Below are positions 14,971 through 21,853 of a stretch of 31,564 nucleotides of DNA, in pieces. A model generated the notes under the pieces. It saw nothing but the letters and a program-made list of their open reading frames with translations. It was not told the DNA's origin and searched no databases. The position numbers and the translations under genes were made by a program. Position 1 is the first letter of the stretch. Each line of letters opens with the position of its first letter. Location of the stretch: positions 1 to 31,564 of the IMG/VR virus record IMGVR_UViG_3300040808_001336; one strand, 5' to 3'. The stretch is from a virus.

Positions 14971-14998
14971 ATAATAACATCACTGTAGCAAATGTCAA
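14971..14998 (-). promoter_or_regulatory. Sigma70-type promoter for the MoxR gene
   Basis: The minus strand reads GGTTGACA (TTGACA 14998-14993), 16 bases, then TATTAT (14976-14971). The expected start of transcription near 14964 leaves about 42 bases of leader. The TGA stop codon of the upstream gene lies inside TTGACA. Confidence 0.7.
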
Positions 14999-15381
14999 CC
15001 TTTTTCTTGTCTTTTCATTGCTTTTGTTATTCCGTACTTGCGCAAGTCTCCTGAAAATAGGGTAAGTTCAACTGCTTTCTTTTCGTTCGTTACTGTAATA
15101 CTTCTATTTGTAAGATAGTAAGGACAATCAATCAATTGATCTAAAAAGATAATAACTTGGGTTGTTAATGGCATGTCTTTTGGATAAGGAATGTCGTATG
15201 TTGCTAAACCTATTTCTGTGACTATATTCATACCTTCGTCTGTAAGTCTAAGACCGCCTGCGCCTTTGTTTCTTGTATTTTTCCACCAAAGAGGCATATA
15301 CTGTTTGACATTTGTTTCATCTATTGTCTTACCTAGCTCTTTAAGAAAGATTTTTGTGTAGGTTTCTTTCCAGTTGACCAT
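14995..15381 (-). CDS. Hypothetical phage protein
   Basis: A 128-residue basic protein, not recognised. It contains VNWKETYTKIFLKELGKT, PLWWKNTRNKGAGGLRLT and a later stretch ITVTNEKKAVELTLFSGDL. The compact look with LTDEGMNIV recalls winged-helix-like small proteins, but I cannot assign it. Its ATG lies 41 bases inside the end of the SGNH-like gene, an unusually long overlap; the reading is nonetheless protein-like from the first residue. Confidence 0.6.
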   Translation of the reverse strand: MVNWKETYTKIFLKELGKTIDETNVKQYMPLWWKNTRNKGAGGLRLTDEGMNIVTEIGLATYDIPYPKDMPLTTQVIIFLDQLIDCPYYLTNRSITVTNEKKAVELTLFSGDLRKYGITKAMKRQEKG

Positions 15382-15943
15382 TTATCCATTCTCCGACAAT
15401 TTCATGTCCTAAGATACTAAAATGTCCTGCCGAATCAATTATATTTTCTTTTGCTTCTTTAGGAACATCGTCGTATGTAAAAGAAATTGTACTTTCATTT
15501 CCTGCATAATTTTTTAAGATATTATATTCTAAAATTCCTAGTCCTTGGTTATAAAACTTATAGTATTTTTTAGCAAATTCTATTTTTTGTTCTACTAGAC
15601 TCCAGTTAGGTGATACATCTGCAGGTGTTACAGTAAAAATCTTTTGTTCTTTGCGTATGTGGGGACTTAATCTGTAGTAGTTGTTATCTTGTATGTAATC
15701 TAAACTTAGTTTATCAAATCCTGTAAATCTATAAGGATGAGTAATTTGAAAGATAATTACATCTGGATTTAGTTCTTCTTTAAACTGTTCTAACAAATAA
15801 ATTGAAAATAGTAAACTGGACCCGCCGATTGCTAAATTATATACATTATCACTAGGACGTTCTGTAGCTAAGAATTCACTCCAACTATAATAATCATCTG
15901 GCATTCCTGCTGTGTAGCTACATCCTAAACATAAAATATTCAT
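15341..15943 (-). CDS. SGNH/GDSL-hydrolase-like protein
   Basis: A 200-residue protein. MNILCLGCS9YTAG holds the nucleophile serine of block I, NLAIGGSS the glycine of block II, and IIFQITHP stands where block III usually has Asn. DSAGHFSILGHEIVGEW carries the Asp/His block V. The fold is likely that of SGNH esterases, which remove acyl groups from sugars or lipids; the Asn-to-Gln change leaves activity uncertain. The ATG overlaps the upstream stop as ATGA. A role on capsule or cell-surface sugars during infection is possible. Confidence 0.65.
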   Translation of the reverse strand: MNILCLGCSYTAGMPDDYYSWSEFLATERPSDNVYNLAIGGSSLLFSIYLLEQFKEELNPDVIIFQITHPYRFTGFDKLSLDYIQDNNYYRLSPHIRKEQKIFTVTPADVSPNWSLVEQKIEFAKKYYKFYNQGLGILEYNILKNYAGNESTISFTYDDVPKEAKENIIDSAGHFSILGHEIVGEWINGQLERNLHKNLS

Positions 15944-16227
15944 TCTTCAACTACTTCACCTGAAGTAAGCCTAACAACACAAAAATCACTTGTGCTGAAC
16001 ATATCGTTAAGTTTTTTTGCTAGATTGTGTGCATGGCCCGGATTAGAGAAACTAGTCTTCTTGTACTTAGGTCCGGGGTAATTTGTAAGTGCGTTAGAAC
16101 TTTTGAGATTAAACGGCTTGCCCTGATAAAATACCGCCCAGATAGCTTCAGCATCTAGTACTTGTTCTGCTCTATAATTTTTCTTATTAACGTATTCTAA
16201 TAATACTGTTGGCTTTGGCCTGCTCAT
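15940..16227 (-). CDS. Hypothetical phage protein
   Basis: A 95-residue basic protein, not recognised, with VLDAEAIWAVFYQGKPFNL and HAHNLAKKLNDMFSTSDF followed by a strand FCVVRLTSGEV. AAAGGA precedes the ATG and GATAAATA lies 30 bases upstream, at the same spacing as before the tail-fibre gene, so it may be a late gene. Confidence 0.6.
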   Translation of the reverse strand: MSRPKPTVLLEYVNKKNYRAEQVLDAEAIWAVFYQGKPFNLKSSNALTNYPGPKYKKTSFSNPGHAHNLAKKLNDMFSTSDFCVVRLTSGEVVEE

Positions 16228-16256
16228 ATACGTAATCCTTTAATTAACTACGTATA

Positions 16257-16264
16257 TATTTATC
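16257..16264 (-). promoter_or_regulatory. T4-type late promoter candidate
   Basis: The minus strand reads GATAAATA, one base from TATAAATA, 30 bases before the ATG at 16227. The spacing is the same as for the tail-fibre gene. Confidence 0.45.
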
Positions 16265-16288
16265 TTTTTTAGCAGTTATCTACGTGCT

Positions 16289-16534
16289 TTACTTCCAACC
16301 TGCGCCACTGTCCATCTGGATTTGTATGACTTCGTTTTCGCCTCGGGCTTGGTCTATGAGTAGTTTTTCTAGATCACCGTTTAATCTAGCAAGTACTTCA
16401 CCTAGTGTAAATGCCAATCGTTTTGCGTTTTGTATGTCAAGGCGAACATCTTTTGCTCGCCCTGCATCAGCACTTTTAACCTGCTGTATAAACTGCTGTA
16501 GTGGTGCAGTATTAATAGGCTCAACGCTTGGCAT
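16289..16534 (-). CDS. Small helical hypothetical protein
   Basis: An 81-residue protein, mostly helix (LQQFIQQVKSADAGRAKD; LAFTLGEVLARLNGDLEKLL). Its start overlaps the upstream gene by 14 bases. The function is unknown; it looks like a small phage accessory or regulatory protein. Confidence 0.58.
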   Translation of the reverse strand: MPSVEPINTAPLQQFIQQVKSADAGRAKDVRLDIQNAKRLAFTLGEVLARLNGDLEKLLIDQARGENEVIQIQMDSGAGWK

Positions 16535-16982
16535 TACTTAACTCCTGCCGCATTTCGAATTCAGTTTTGTAAGGACCACGATAGTCATAGCGTTCTAGTG
16601 TAATTAGTTTAGGACAATGACTTTGCACCCAGCCTTTATCAAAACGTATGATATAATATCCTGCACAATACAAGCTCTTACTTTTAATACTTTTTGTAAA
16701 CAAAGGCAGTTTACGCTTTACATCATACATTTCGTTGTAAGGAGTACAACTAGTAGGATAGTTGTAAACTTCTTTTGTAGGTTCAACAACAGTTTCAACT
16801 GATTGCTTTTCAGTAATCTTAATACCTAATTTTTTCTCTAATTGTCTTTTACTATCAAAGAAACTTACATCACTGCCACTAGACAAAACATACTTTTCGT
16901 CATTCCAGCTTAGTGTGCCTACTTTAGTATTACCGTCTTCGACAATCCAAAATTTATTTTTTAATACTGTTTTCGCTCTCAC
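16521..16982 (-). CDS. Hypothetical protein
   Basis: From a GTG at 16982 the protein has 153 residues. The frame is open further upstream (to 17051), but GTG overlaps the stop of the nuclease gene as GTGA and has a GAGG site before it, a normal coupling. It is basic, with FWIVEDGNTKVGTLSWNDEK and, at the end, YCAGYYIIRFDKGWVQSHCP. No family is recognised. Confidence 0.58.
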   Translation of the reverse strand: MRAKTVLKNKFWIVEDGNTKVGTLSWNDEKYVLSSGSDVSFFDSKRQLEKKLGIKITEKQSVETVVEPTKEVYNYPTSCTPYNEMYDVKRKLPLFTKSIKSKSLYCAGYYIIRFDKGWVQSHCPKLITLERYDYRGPYKTEFEMRQELSNAKR

Positions 16983-17965
16983 TGTGGATACCTCGCTTGT
17001 AATGGTTCTGCAAAACTCTGTGCCTGATCTGCAATACGTTGCATATCCCATTTAGCACAGAACTTCATAAGACGCATACCAACTTGTGATACGCTCTTAG
17101 GTTCTACTTCTGCAATAGTAGTATTAATTATCTCTCTAATCTCTGCAGGCTGTGCGGTTAAATCACACAGTGTTACATTACGTGTGTAATCATCTAGTAC
17201 ACGATGTTCATCTCCGTTATGATCAACCCAACGCTGTAGCATCATGTTGTTCCAGTTGTAGCCTTTTGTATCTTTGTCAGCAAACGCTTCAAGTAGTCCG
17301 ACTTTGTTCTTTGTACCTTTCTTACGTACACCAGGATATGCACTAAACACATTATCACTAGTATCGCCGCGCATACATTTTTCAAACAGCATAAACGCAG
17401 GATCAGGTGCAGCTTTAGGTTCTTTAGTCTTCTTATCAATTACAGGAAGTTTTTTCTTGTCGTCAAAGTAACCTTCGTGTGTAATAATTGTATTACTTAC
17501 ACCATTATACTGTTTTACGTTAGGTGCAATAAGTTGTGCAAAGTCACCGTCAGTTGAAATAATAACATGTTCGTCATTAGGATGATTCTGTACCCAACCT
17601 GCAATAAGGTCATCTGCTTCTAGTTGCGGATGTTGTATCACTGTACAGTTAGTTTTTTCTGCAACAAAGTTTTTAAACTCGTCAAAGATTTCAAAGAACA
17701 CACTATCTTCTTCTGCTTCACGTGGGCTCATAGCATCACGAGTTTCTTGACGGTTACGCTTGTATGGCTCGTAAAAGTCTTTGCGCCAGCTACGACCTTC
17801 TAAGCAAAATACAACATGATCTGCATTAAAGTCTTGCCAAGCCTTTTTAACACTGTTTAGTGTAATGTGTAGTGCCATACCTACTTTAGTATCAATGTCT
17901 CCACGTACTACGTGTCGAGCTCTAAAGAAAGTATTAAGCGTATCAACTATAACATAAGTCGCCAT
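16979..17965 (-). CDS. rnh: RNase H / flap-type 5'-3' exonuclease
   Basis: A 328-residue protein with the FEN/PIN-like layout of T4 RNase H. The N-terminal IVD8TLNTFF, PQLE116ADDLIAGW and ISTD139GD141FAQL supply the acidic metal-binding residues, and RGDTSDNV-type text follows in the helix-hairpin-helix region. It would remove RNA primers and flaps during phage DNA replication, together with the clamp and polymerase present here. AGGAAG precedes the ATG. It overlaps the glycosylase gene upstream by 23 bases. Confidence 0.82.
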   Translation of the reverse strand: MATYVIVDTLNTFFRARHVVRGDIDTKVGMALHITLNSVKKAWQDFNADHVVFCLEGRSWRKDFYEPYKRNRQETRDAMSPREAEEDSVFFEIFDEFKNFVAEKTNCTVIQHPQLEADDLIAGWVQNHPNDEHVIISTDGDFAQLIAPNVKQYNGVSNTIITHEGYFDDKKKLPVIDKKTKEPKAAPDPAFMLFEKCMRGDTSDNVFSAYPGVRKKGTKNKVGLLEAFADKDTKGYNWNNMMLQRWVDHNGDEHRVLDDYTRNVTLCDLTAQPAEIREIINTTIAEVEPKSVSQVGMRLMKFCAKWDMQRIADQAQSFAEPLQARYPQ

Positions 17966-18353
17966 TTAGTTCTTCCTGTACATAACGTTTCAATTCGTGG
18001 TCGCCGATGTTGTCAGGTATCTCGTCTTTATAAAACAATCTATAACTGTCACTACCGTATTTCCCAATTCCATGTAACATTGTAGCATCGTTTCCGTCCC
18101 ATGTCAAGAAATCATTACTCATACGTTTCAAACGGTTATAACGTATGTTTACCATTCCTAGACTTTCTATGATGCTTTTGATTGTGCTTTCTGGAGTATT
18201 AAGGAAATGTATTGCTGTAGGCGCAACAGTAAAAAGAACAGGAAGAACACGTTTAACTTGCTTTCTTCCTGTACAGTTTAAGCAGATAACACCAACCATA
18301 TGTTGCCACACGTTTTCTACTTGCTGTTGGACCATTAGATCGTCACGCATCAT
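17943..18353 (-). CDS. MBD4-like HhH-GPD DNA glycosylase
   Basis: A 136-residue protein with the compact glycosylase domain of the endonuclease III superfamily. The hairpin is LHGIGKYGSDSYRLF at 93-107, very like human MBD4, and GDHELKRY places the catalytic aspartate at D118, as in the PEDHKL motif of MBD4. There is no iron-sulfur cysteine loop and no methyl-CpG domain, so it is the bare catalytic module. MBD4 removes thymine or uracil mispaired with guanine. In a phage it could repair deaminated bases or act on unmodified DNA. It overlaps the genes on both sides and lies next to QueE/FolE, genes of base modification. Confidence 0.78.
   Translation of the reverse strand: MMRDDLMVQQQVENVWQHMVGVICLNCTGRKQVKRVLPVLFTVAPTAIHFLNTPESTIKSIIESLGMVNIRYNRLKRMSNDFLTWDGNDATMLHGIGKYGSDSYRLFYKDEIPDNIGDHELKRYVQEELNGDLCYS
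18079..18107 (-). promoter_or_regulatory. Possible internal promoter before the nuclease gene
   Basis: Inside the glycosylase gene the minus strand reads TTGACA (18107-18102), 17 bases, TACAAT (18084-18079). It would start transcription about 107 bases before the nuclease ATG. Being inside coding sequence it may be chance. Confidence 0.35.
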
Positions 18354-18748
18354 GATACTTCTGAACGTCCTTTATCAATTGGCACTACATTGATATAACC
18401 CATTTCTCGCTCGCTGTCAAGTCCTTCTTCTTCTAACATTTGAATAACAATAGTACGGAACCACTTGTCGACAATTTCTTCTTGTGACTCGCCTTTGTAG
18501 CCTGCATCAAGCAATTGTTCGATAAATTCGTTATTCCAATCTAGTTCAAAGAAACCGTTACGAATGTTGTCTGGATTAATTTGTGTATCTAGCACAGCAA
18601 CCCAAGGTTCGTTTTTTTCAGTAGCAGCTTGTTTTTCTGCTTCTAATGCTTCTCGACGAATTTCTTCTTGTGTCTTTTCAACTTCGGGCTCTTGTTGTTC
18701 TAAAACTTTAGGAGTAACACCTAGCGTTTGTTTTAATTTATCCCACAT
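18350..18748 (-). CDS. Hypothetical acidic phage protein
   Basis: A 132-residue acidic protein with a charged N-terminal helix (EVEKTQEEIRREALEAEKQA) and a globular remainder (IRNGFFELDWNNEFIEQLL; EEIVDKWFRTIVIQML). It is not recognised. The AAGG ribosome site lies inside the tiny upstream frame at 18748-18840, and its end overlaps the glycosylase start as ATGA. Confidence 0.62.
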   Translation of the reverse strand: MWDKLKQTLGVTPKVLEQQEPEVEKTQEEIRREALEAEKQAATEKNEPWVAVLDTQINPDNIRNGFFELDWNNEFIEQLLDAGYKGESQEEIVDKWFRTIVIQMLEEEGLDSEREMGYINVVPIDKGRSEVS

Positions 18749-18840
18749 TATAAGCCTTTCCTTATTTTTTCGTACTGTTCTTCTGTAATCTTTTTGCCAC
18801 GTAGTAGATCAAGGTCTTCTTCGCTAAGTCCCCCAGGCAT
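18748..18840 (-). CDS. Tiny 30-residue protein, SHOCT-like
   Basis: The frame runs from an ATG inside the end of QueE to a TAA that shares its last base with the next ATG (TAATG). It thus fills the whole gap between two genes. The product (GGLSEEDLDLLRGKK, then ITEEQYEKIRKGL) looks like a short helical SHOCT-type module. The ribosome site is weak (CGGGA directly before ATG). The perfect fit to its neighbours is the main support. Confidence 0.45.
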   Translation of the reverse strand: MPGGLSEEDLDLLRGKKITEEQYEKIRKGL

Positions 18841-19717
18841 TCCCGAATAGCGATATGTGGAGTCTTGGGCTGAATCTCCATCCTCTTTCCATGCAGAGGT
18901 TCGCCACTTCTTGAACGTTGAGGGTATATTCTTCACTGCGTCCGCCCAGCGGCATAAGATATACTGGACATTCCACCCCGGAATCCCTGTAAAGCTGAAC
19001 AGCTCTAGTAACTTCGTCCACATCATCTTGATCAGCGACAACAAACTTAAGATACATGTCACTACCATCAACGTGGCTATACTGACTAGCAACGTCAGGC
19101 TTAATAGCAGTCTCCCAAGGTTCTCCGCTAACACTAAGTTTTGGGGAACAACTCCAAGTAACTGTAAATCTTTCCTGATTGCTAAGATACTCGTAGAAAT
19201 CATTGTGTAGGGTTTGAGTAGTATTTGTTTCAAATGTGACATTTTTAAGGTCTCTCATTTTCGGATGTTCGAACAACTCTACGTAGAGTCGTTGCCATGC
19301 GAGTAAAGGCTCGCCACCTGTCATAATTAAATGGATGTCTTGTCCGTTGTCTTGTGTCCACTTTCCTTCAGGCAACAAACTAATCAAATGATCGACTACT
19401 TCGTCTACTTCTGCAAGTTTATTAAAGTGTTTAAACTCAGGATAGATACTTGCGTATGTATCACAGCCTGTGTGGATAATAGGCAAGTCCTCGAACTTTT
19501 CAGTTGTCTTGTGTACATCCTTAGCAATAAGATCTGCTACTTCTGGATTGTAGCGATTGCCTTCTTTGTGTTGTTCCCAACGATTCTTGTCTTTAGGAAG
19601 TCCAAAGTTCATACAACGAAAGTTACAACCAAATGTTCTTAAGAACACACTAGGGACTCCAACAAACTTGCCTTCGCCTTGTACACTATAAAATGCTTCT
19701 GAATAACGTAACTTCAT
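18824..19717 (-). CDS. queE: 7-carboxy-7-deazaguanine synthase (QueE), split-cysteine type
   Basis: A 297-residue radical SAM protein. EAFYSVQGEG and VPSVFLRTFGCNFRC are the QueE opening. The first two cluster cysteines are C31 and C35. The third position of the usual CxxxCxxC is Phe, and the matching cysteine is C85 in GCDTYAS, displaced by a 49-residue segment. LIMTGGEPLL follows, and the end is RGWRFSPRLHISLFGNAWGT. The reaction is ring contraction of carboxy-tetrahydropterin to 7-carboxy-7-deazaguanine. ATG at 19717 comes one base after the FolE stop; an in-frame TTG at 19729 is also possible. FolE and a QueD-like protein are also encoded here. Confidence 0.88.
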   Translation of the reverse strand: MKLRYSEAFYSVQGEGKFVGVPSVFLRTFGCNFRCMNFGLPKDKNRWEQHKEGNRYNPEVADLIAKDVHKTTEKFEDLPIIHTGCDTYASIYPEFKHFNKLAEVDEVVDHLISLLPEGKWTQDNGQDIHLIMTGGEPLLAWQRLYVELFEHPKMRDLKNVTFETNTTQTLHNDFYEYLSNQERFTVTWSCSPKLSVSGEPWETAIKPDVASQYSHVDGSDMYLKFVVADQDDVDEVTRAVQLYRDSGVECPVYLMPLGGRSEEYTLNVQEVANLCMERGWRFSPRLHISLFGNAWGT

Positions 19718-19718
19718 A

Positions 19719-20402
19719 TTAACACGCAAATTCTTGTTGCAACTTAATGTTGTCGAAGAATTCCTTTTTAGTTGCTGGGTCGGATTTAAATGCGCCTTCT
19801 AGTACAGTTGTCTGTGTAAGGCTACTATGTGCCATAATGCCGCGATTCTCACAACATCCGTGTGTTGCTTGAATGTAAACACCTAAATGTTCTGCACCTG
19901 TTGCTTTTGCAATTTCACGTGCAATATCATTTGCAAGTTCTTCTTGCAGTGTACCACGTCTAGCACACCATTGTGCGATACGTGTATATTTGCTAAGTCC
20001 GATTAGTTTCTCACTAGCAATAATACCAATGTATGCAGTACCTGCTACTGGCTGGTGATGATGCGAACACATACTTTTTAGTTCCGAACGAACTACTAGC
20101 ATACCTTCATAACGGTCTGCACTGTCATTAGGAAATGCAGTTGCACTTGGCATAGGATCATAACGTCCTGCCATAATCTCATTAAAGTACATTTTAGCAA
20201 GACGCCGTGCTGTACCTTTAGAGTTTGGATCGTTGTGACGATCAATTATAAGTGCATCTAGTACACCTTCAAATGCTACTGTAGCATTTTCAATAAGTGC
20301 TTCTTTATCACCTGCTTGTAATACTTCTGAAATGTTATCACCGGCCCAGTAGCGGATGCCAGCGTCTTCTAGTTTTTGTTTAATTTGTTCTGCTTTACTC
20401 AA
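19719..20402 (-). CDS. folE: GTP cyclohydrolase I (FolE)
   Basis: A 227-residue protein from a TTG at 20402, chosen because GGAGA lies 6 bases before it. An in-frame ATG at 20435 has no ribosome site and lies next to the hairpin. Zinc ligands are C112 and H115 (MCSHHHQP) and C183/C184 (THGCCENRGI), and LIGLSKYTRIAQWCARR is the family active-site stretch. The enzyme converts GTP to dihydroneopterin triphosphate, the entry to both folate and 7-deazaguanine routes. With QueE next to it and a QueD-like gene near, the 7-deazaguanine role is favoured. It has its own promoter. Confidence 0.92.
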   Translation of the reverse strand: MSKAEQIKQKLEDAGIRYWAGDNISEVLQAGDKEALIENATVAFEGVLDALIIDRHNDPNSKGTARRLAKMYFNEIMAGRYDPMPSATAFPNDSADRYEGMLVVRSELKSMCSHHHQPVAGTAYIGIIASEKLIGLSKYTRIAQWCARRGTLQEELANDIAREIAKATGAEHLGVYIQATHGCCENRGIMAHSSLTQTTVLEGAFKSDPATKKEFFDNIKLQQEFAC

Positions 20403-20435
20403 TTTAATTCTCCGAGTTATAGACGTGGATGTCAT

Positions 20436-20470
20436 AAAAAATGGTACAACACATACTAGTATTGTACCAT
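20436..20470 (-). terminator. Terminator hairpin between the 20486 gene and folE
   Basis: A perfect 9-pair inverted repeat, ATGGTACAA (20441-20449) and TTGTACCAT (20462-20470), with a 12-base loop. On the minus strand it is followed by TTTTT. It fits a rho-independent terminator for transcripts from upstream. The folE promoter -10 overlaps its first arm. Confidence 0.7.
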
Positions 20471-20489
20471 GTATTTAGGTTTTTGTCAA
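20461..20489 (-). promoter_or_regulatory. Sigma70-type promoter for folE-queE
   Basis: The minus strand reads GGTTGACA (TTGACA 20489-20484), 17 bases, TACAAT (20466-20461). The upstream gene's TGA stop lies in TTGACA. The start of transcription would be near 20454, inside the loop of the hairpin, so its own transcript lacks the first arm and should escape termination. Confidence 0.75.
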
Positions 20490-20692
20490 CCAAAATATTT
20501 GTTTATCATTTCTAGTCGATCATGTGCCGCAGCCATCGCATCAAGTTCTTTTTGGATAGTTTCGATAATATCCGAATGTTCCCCGATACCTACTACTTTT
20601 TGCATGTAGACTTCAACGTTTGTTTTATGCAATTCGATTTCAGCTTCTGCATGTAGTCTTGCTGCCGCTATCATTTGTGCTTTCAAGTCCAT
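20486..20692 (-). CDS. Small helical hypothetical protein
   Basis: A 68-residue helical protein, His- and Glu-rich (AARLHAEAEIELHKTNVEVY; IQKELDAMAAAHDRLEMI), likely a short coiled coil. AAAGGA precedes the ATG. Followed by a terminator, it closes the transcription unit running from the right. Function unknown. Confidence 0.62.
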   Translation of the reverse strand: MDLKAQMIAAARLHAEAEIELHKTNVEVYMQKVVGIGEHSDIIETIQKELDAMAAAHDRLEMINKYFG

Positions 20693-20701
20693 ATCCTTTC
20701 C

Positions 20702-21085
20702 TTATTGTTTGTAGTTACCTTTGCCCGGTATTACGTTTCGAACTCCGCCGATAGGATCCGAACAATCTCCATCACGACGAAATATAAGATGCACATGTGG
20801 ATACATGCACGTCTGTCCTGCACTTACACCTATATTTAGGCCTATGTTAAAACCAGTAACGTCATTACTGGACTGCACATTCTCGTTGCCCATAGCAACA
20901 GCAAACTTAAAACATTTCATAAGTTCTTCTTGCGTGTTGGTTTTTGGTACAACAAGAGTATGACCTTCTGTTACTGGAAAGCCATCTTCATATACAACAA
21001 AGTCACGAGTGTTAAGTTGTACGTTGGTCCAAGGAGCTCTGCCTTCTTGTTGAGCTAGCTCTAAGGTATCAATTTGCATCGTCAT
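20702..21085 (-). CDS. HIT-family nucleotide-binding protein
   Basis: A 127-residue protein. FPVTEGHTLVVPK at 36-48 and GQTCMYPH97VH99LIFRR are the two landmarks of HIT nucleotide hydrolases/transferases. The usual H-x-H-x-H reads Y95-P-H-V-H here, so the first His is replaced while the central nucleophile is kept. Family members split nucleoside phosphoramidates or dinucleotides. Two ATGs (21085 and 21079) are possible; the first overlaps the phosphoribosyltransferase end. It may process nucleotides in the modification or salvage route. Confidence 0.8.
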   Translation of the reverse strand: MTMQIDTLELAQQEGRAPWTNVQLNTRDFVVYEDGFPVTEGHTLVVPKTNTQEELMKCFKFAVAMGNENVQSSNDVTGFNIGLNIGVSAGQTCMYPHVHLIFRRDGDCSDPIGGVRNVIPGKGNYKQ

Positions 21086-21629
21086 ATTCCCATGGGTAAA
21101 CTAACCATACATCATCTTCTGCTTTATTAACTTCTTGCCAGTGATAATTTACTTCACCAAACTCACTAGAAAGATTTTCTGTCATTACAGCAAAGCGAAC
21201 ATTCTGACCCCATACAGTATCCCAATTTGGGTCGTCGGGTAAACAACTGCTTTGCCAATCTTGTTTGATCCAGTTAAATGTAGCACCTGTGTCGTTGATA
21301 TCATCTACTACGAGAATATTTTTCTTATTCTTAGGATCACTATCTGCTTTTCCAAACACATTATCTCTATCTGGCTCATAAACGTATCCAAACGCATCCT
21401 CGCTCATCCAACAGTTACTTTCGCAATTATTATCGCCGCCGTCGCGTAGTGCAACTTTTAGTGTTTCCATTTCGCATCCTAGCAAGTGACTAATGCGTAG
21501 TGCAAGAGGAAGTCCGCCTCGTGTAATACCTACAACGTAATCAGGACGCCAGTTGTCATTGTACATCTTCAAGCAGATGTTTGTTGCTGCTCTGTGTACA
21601 TCGTCGTATGTATAATAATGTTTTTTCAT
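21069..21629 (-). CDS. Phosphoribosyltransferase
   Basis: A 186-residue protein. YVVGITRGGLPLALRISHLL and NILVVDDINDTGATF are the pyrophosphate loop and PRPP-binding signature of type I phosphoribosyltransferases, nearest in look to purine (xanthine/guanine/hypoxanthine) types. It would join a base to PRPP. Start at 21629 was chosen because it overlaps the previous stop as ATGA with GGAAG upstream. An insert of about 40 residues between the landmarks (CESNCWMSEDAFGY) is unusual and contains two cysteines. It could salvage purines or a 7-deazapurine base; this is inference. Confidence 0.82.
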   Translation of the reverse strand: MKKHYYTYDDVHRAATNICLKMYNDNWRPDYVVGITRGGLPLALRISHLLGCEMETLKVALRDGGDNNCESNCWMSEDAFGYVYEPDRDNVFGKADSDPKNKKNILVVDDINDTGATFNWIKQDWQSSCLPDDPNWDTVWGQNVRFAVMTENLSSEFGEVNYHWQEVNKAEDDVWLVYPWEYDDAN

Positions 21630-21853
21630 TTTTTCTTCCACTCGTCCATATCAGTTCTAATTTCATCACCGCCGCGATCTTCTGCAATCATCTTTGCCAT
21701 GGTTTGGATATCGTCTAACAATGACTGAGCATAAACACGATCGTACTGTCTTTCACTTAATTCACTGTATTGATTACGAACACGATGCAATTCTATTGCT
21801 TTGTCGTGCATAACATTTAAACGTTCGATTAGTTCTTCAATGGTGTGTAACAC
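21626..21853 (-). CDS. Small helical hypothetical protein
   Basis: A 75-residue, highly charged helical protein (IEELIERLNVMHDKAIELHR; LLDDIQTMAKMIAEDRGG). The start is GTG with AGGAGA 7 bases upstream. It abuts the oxygenase gene and overlaps the phosphoribosyltransferase start. Function unknown. Confidence 0.62.
   Translation of the reverse strand: MLHTIEELIERLNVMHDKAIELHRVRNQYSELSERQYDRVYAQSLLDDIQTMAKMIAEDRGGDEIRTDMDEWKKK

Noticed and set aside
18841-19242. Extension of the tiny 18748 frame upstream through queE
   Set aside because: That stretch is an alternate frame inside queE, which carries the real signature; only the last 30 codons, lying mostly beyond queE, were kept.
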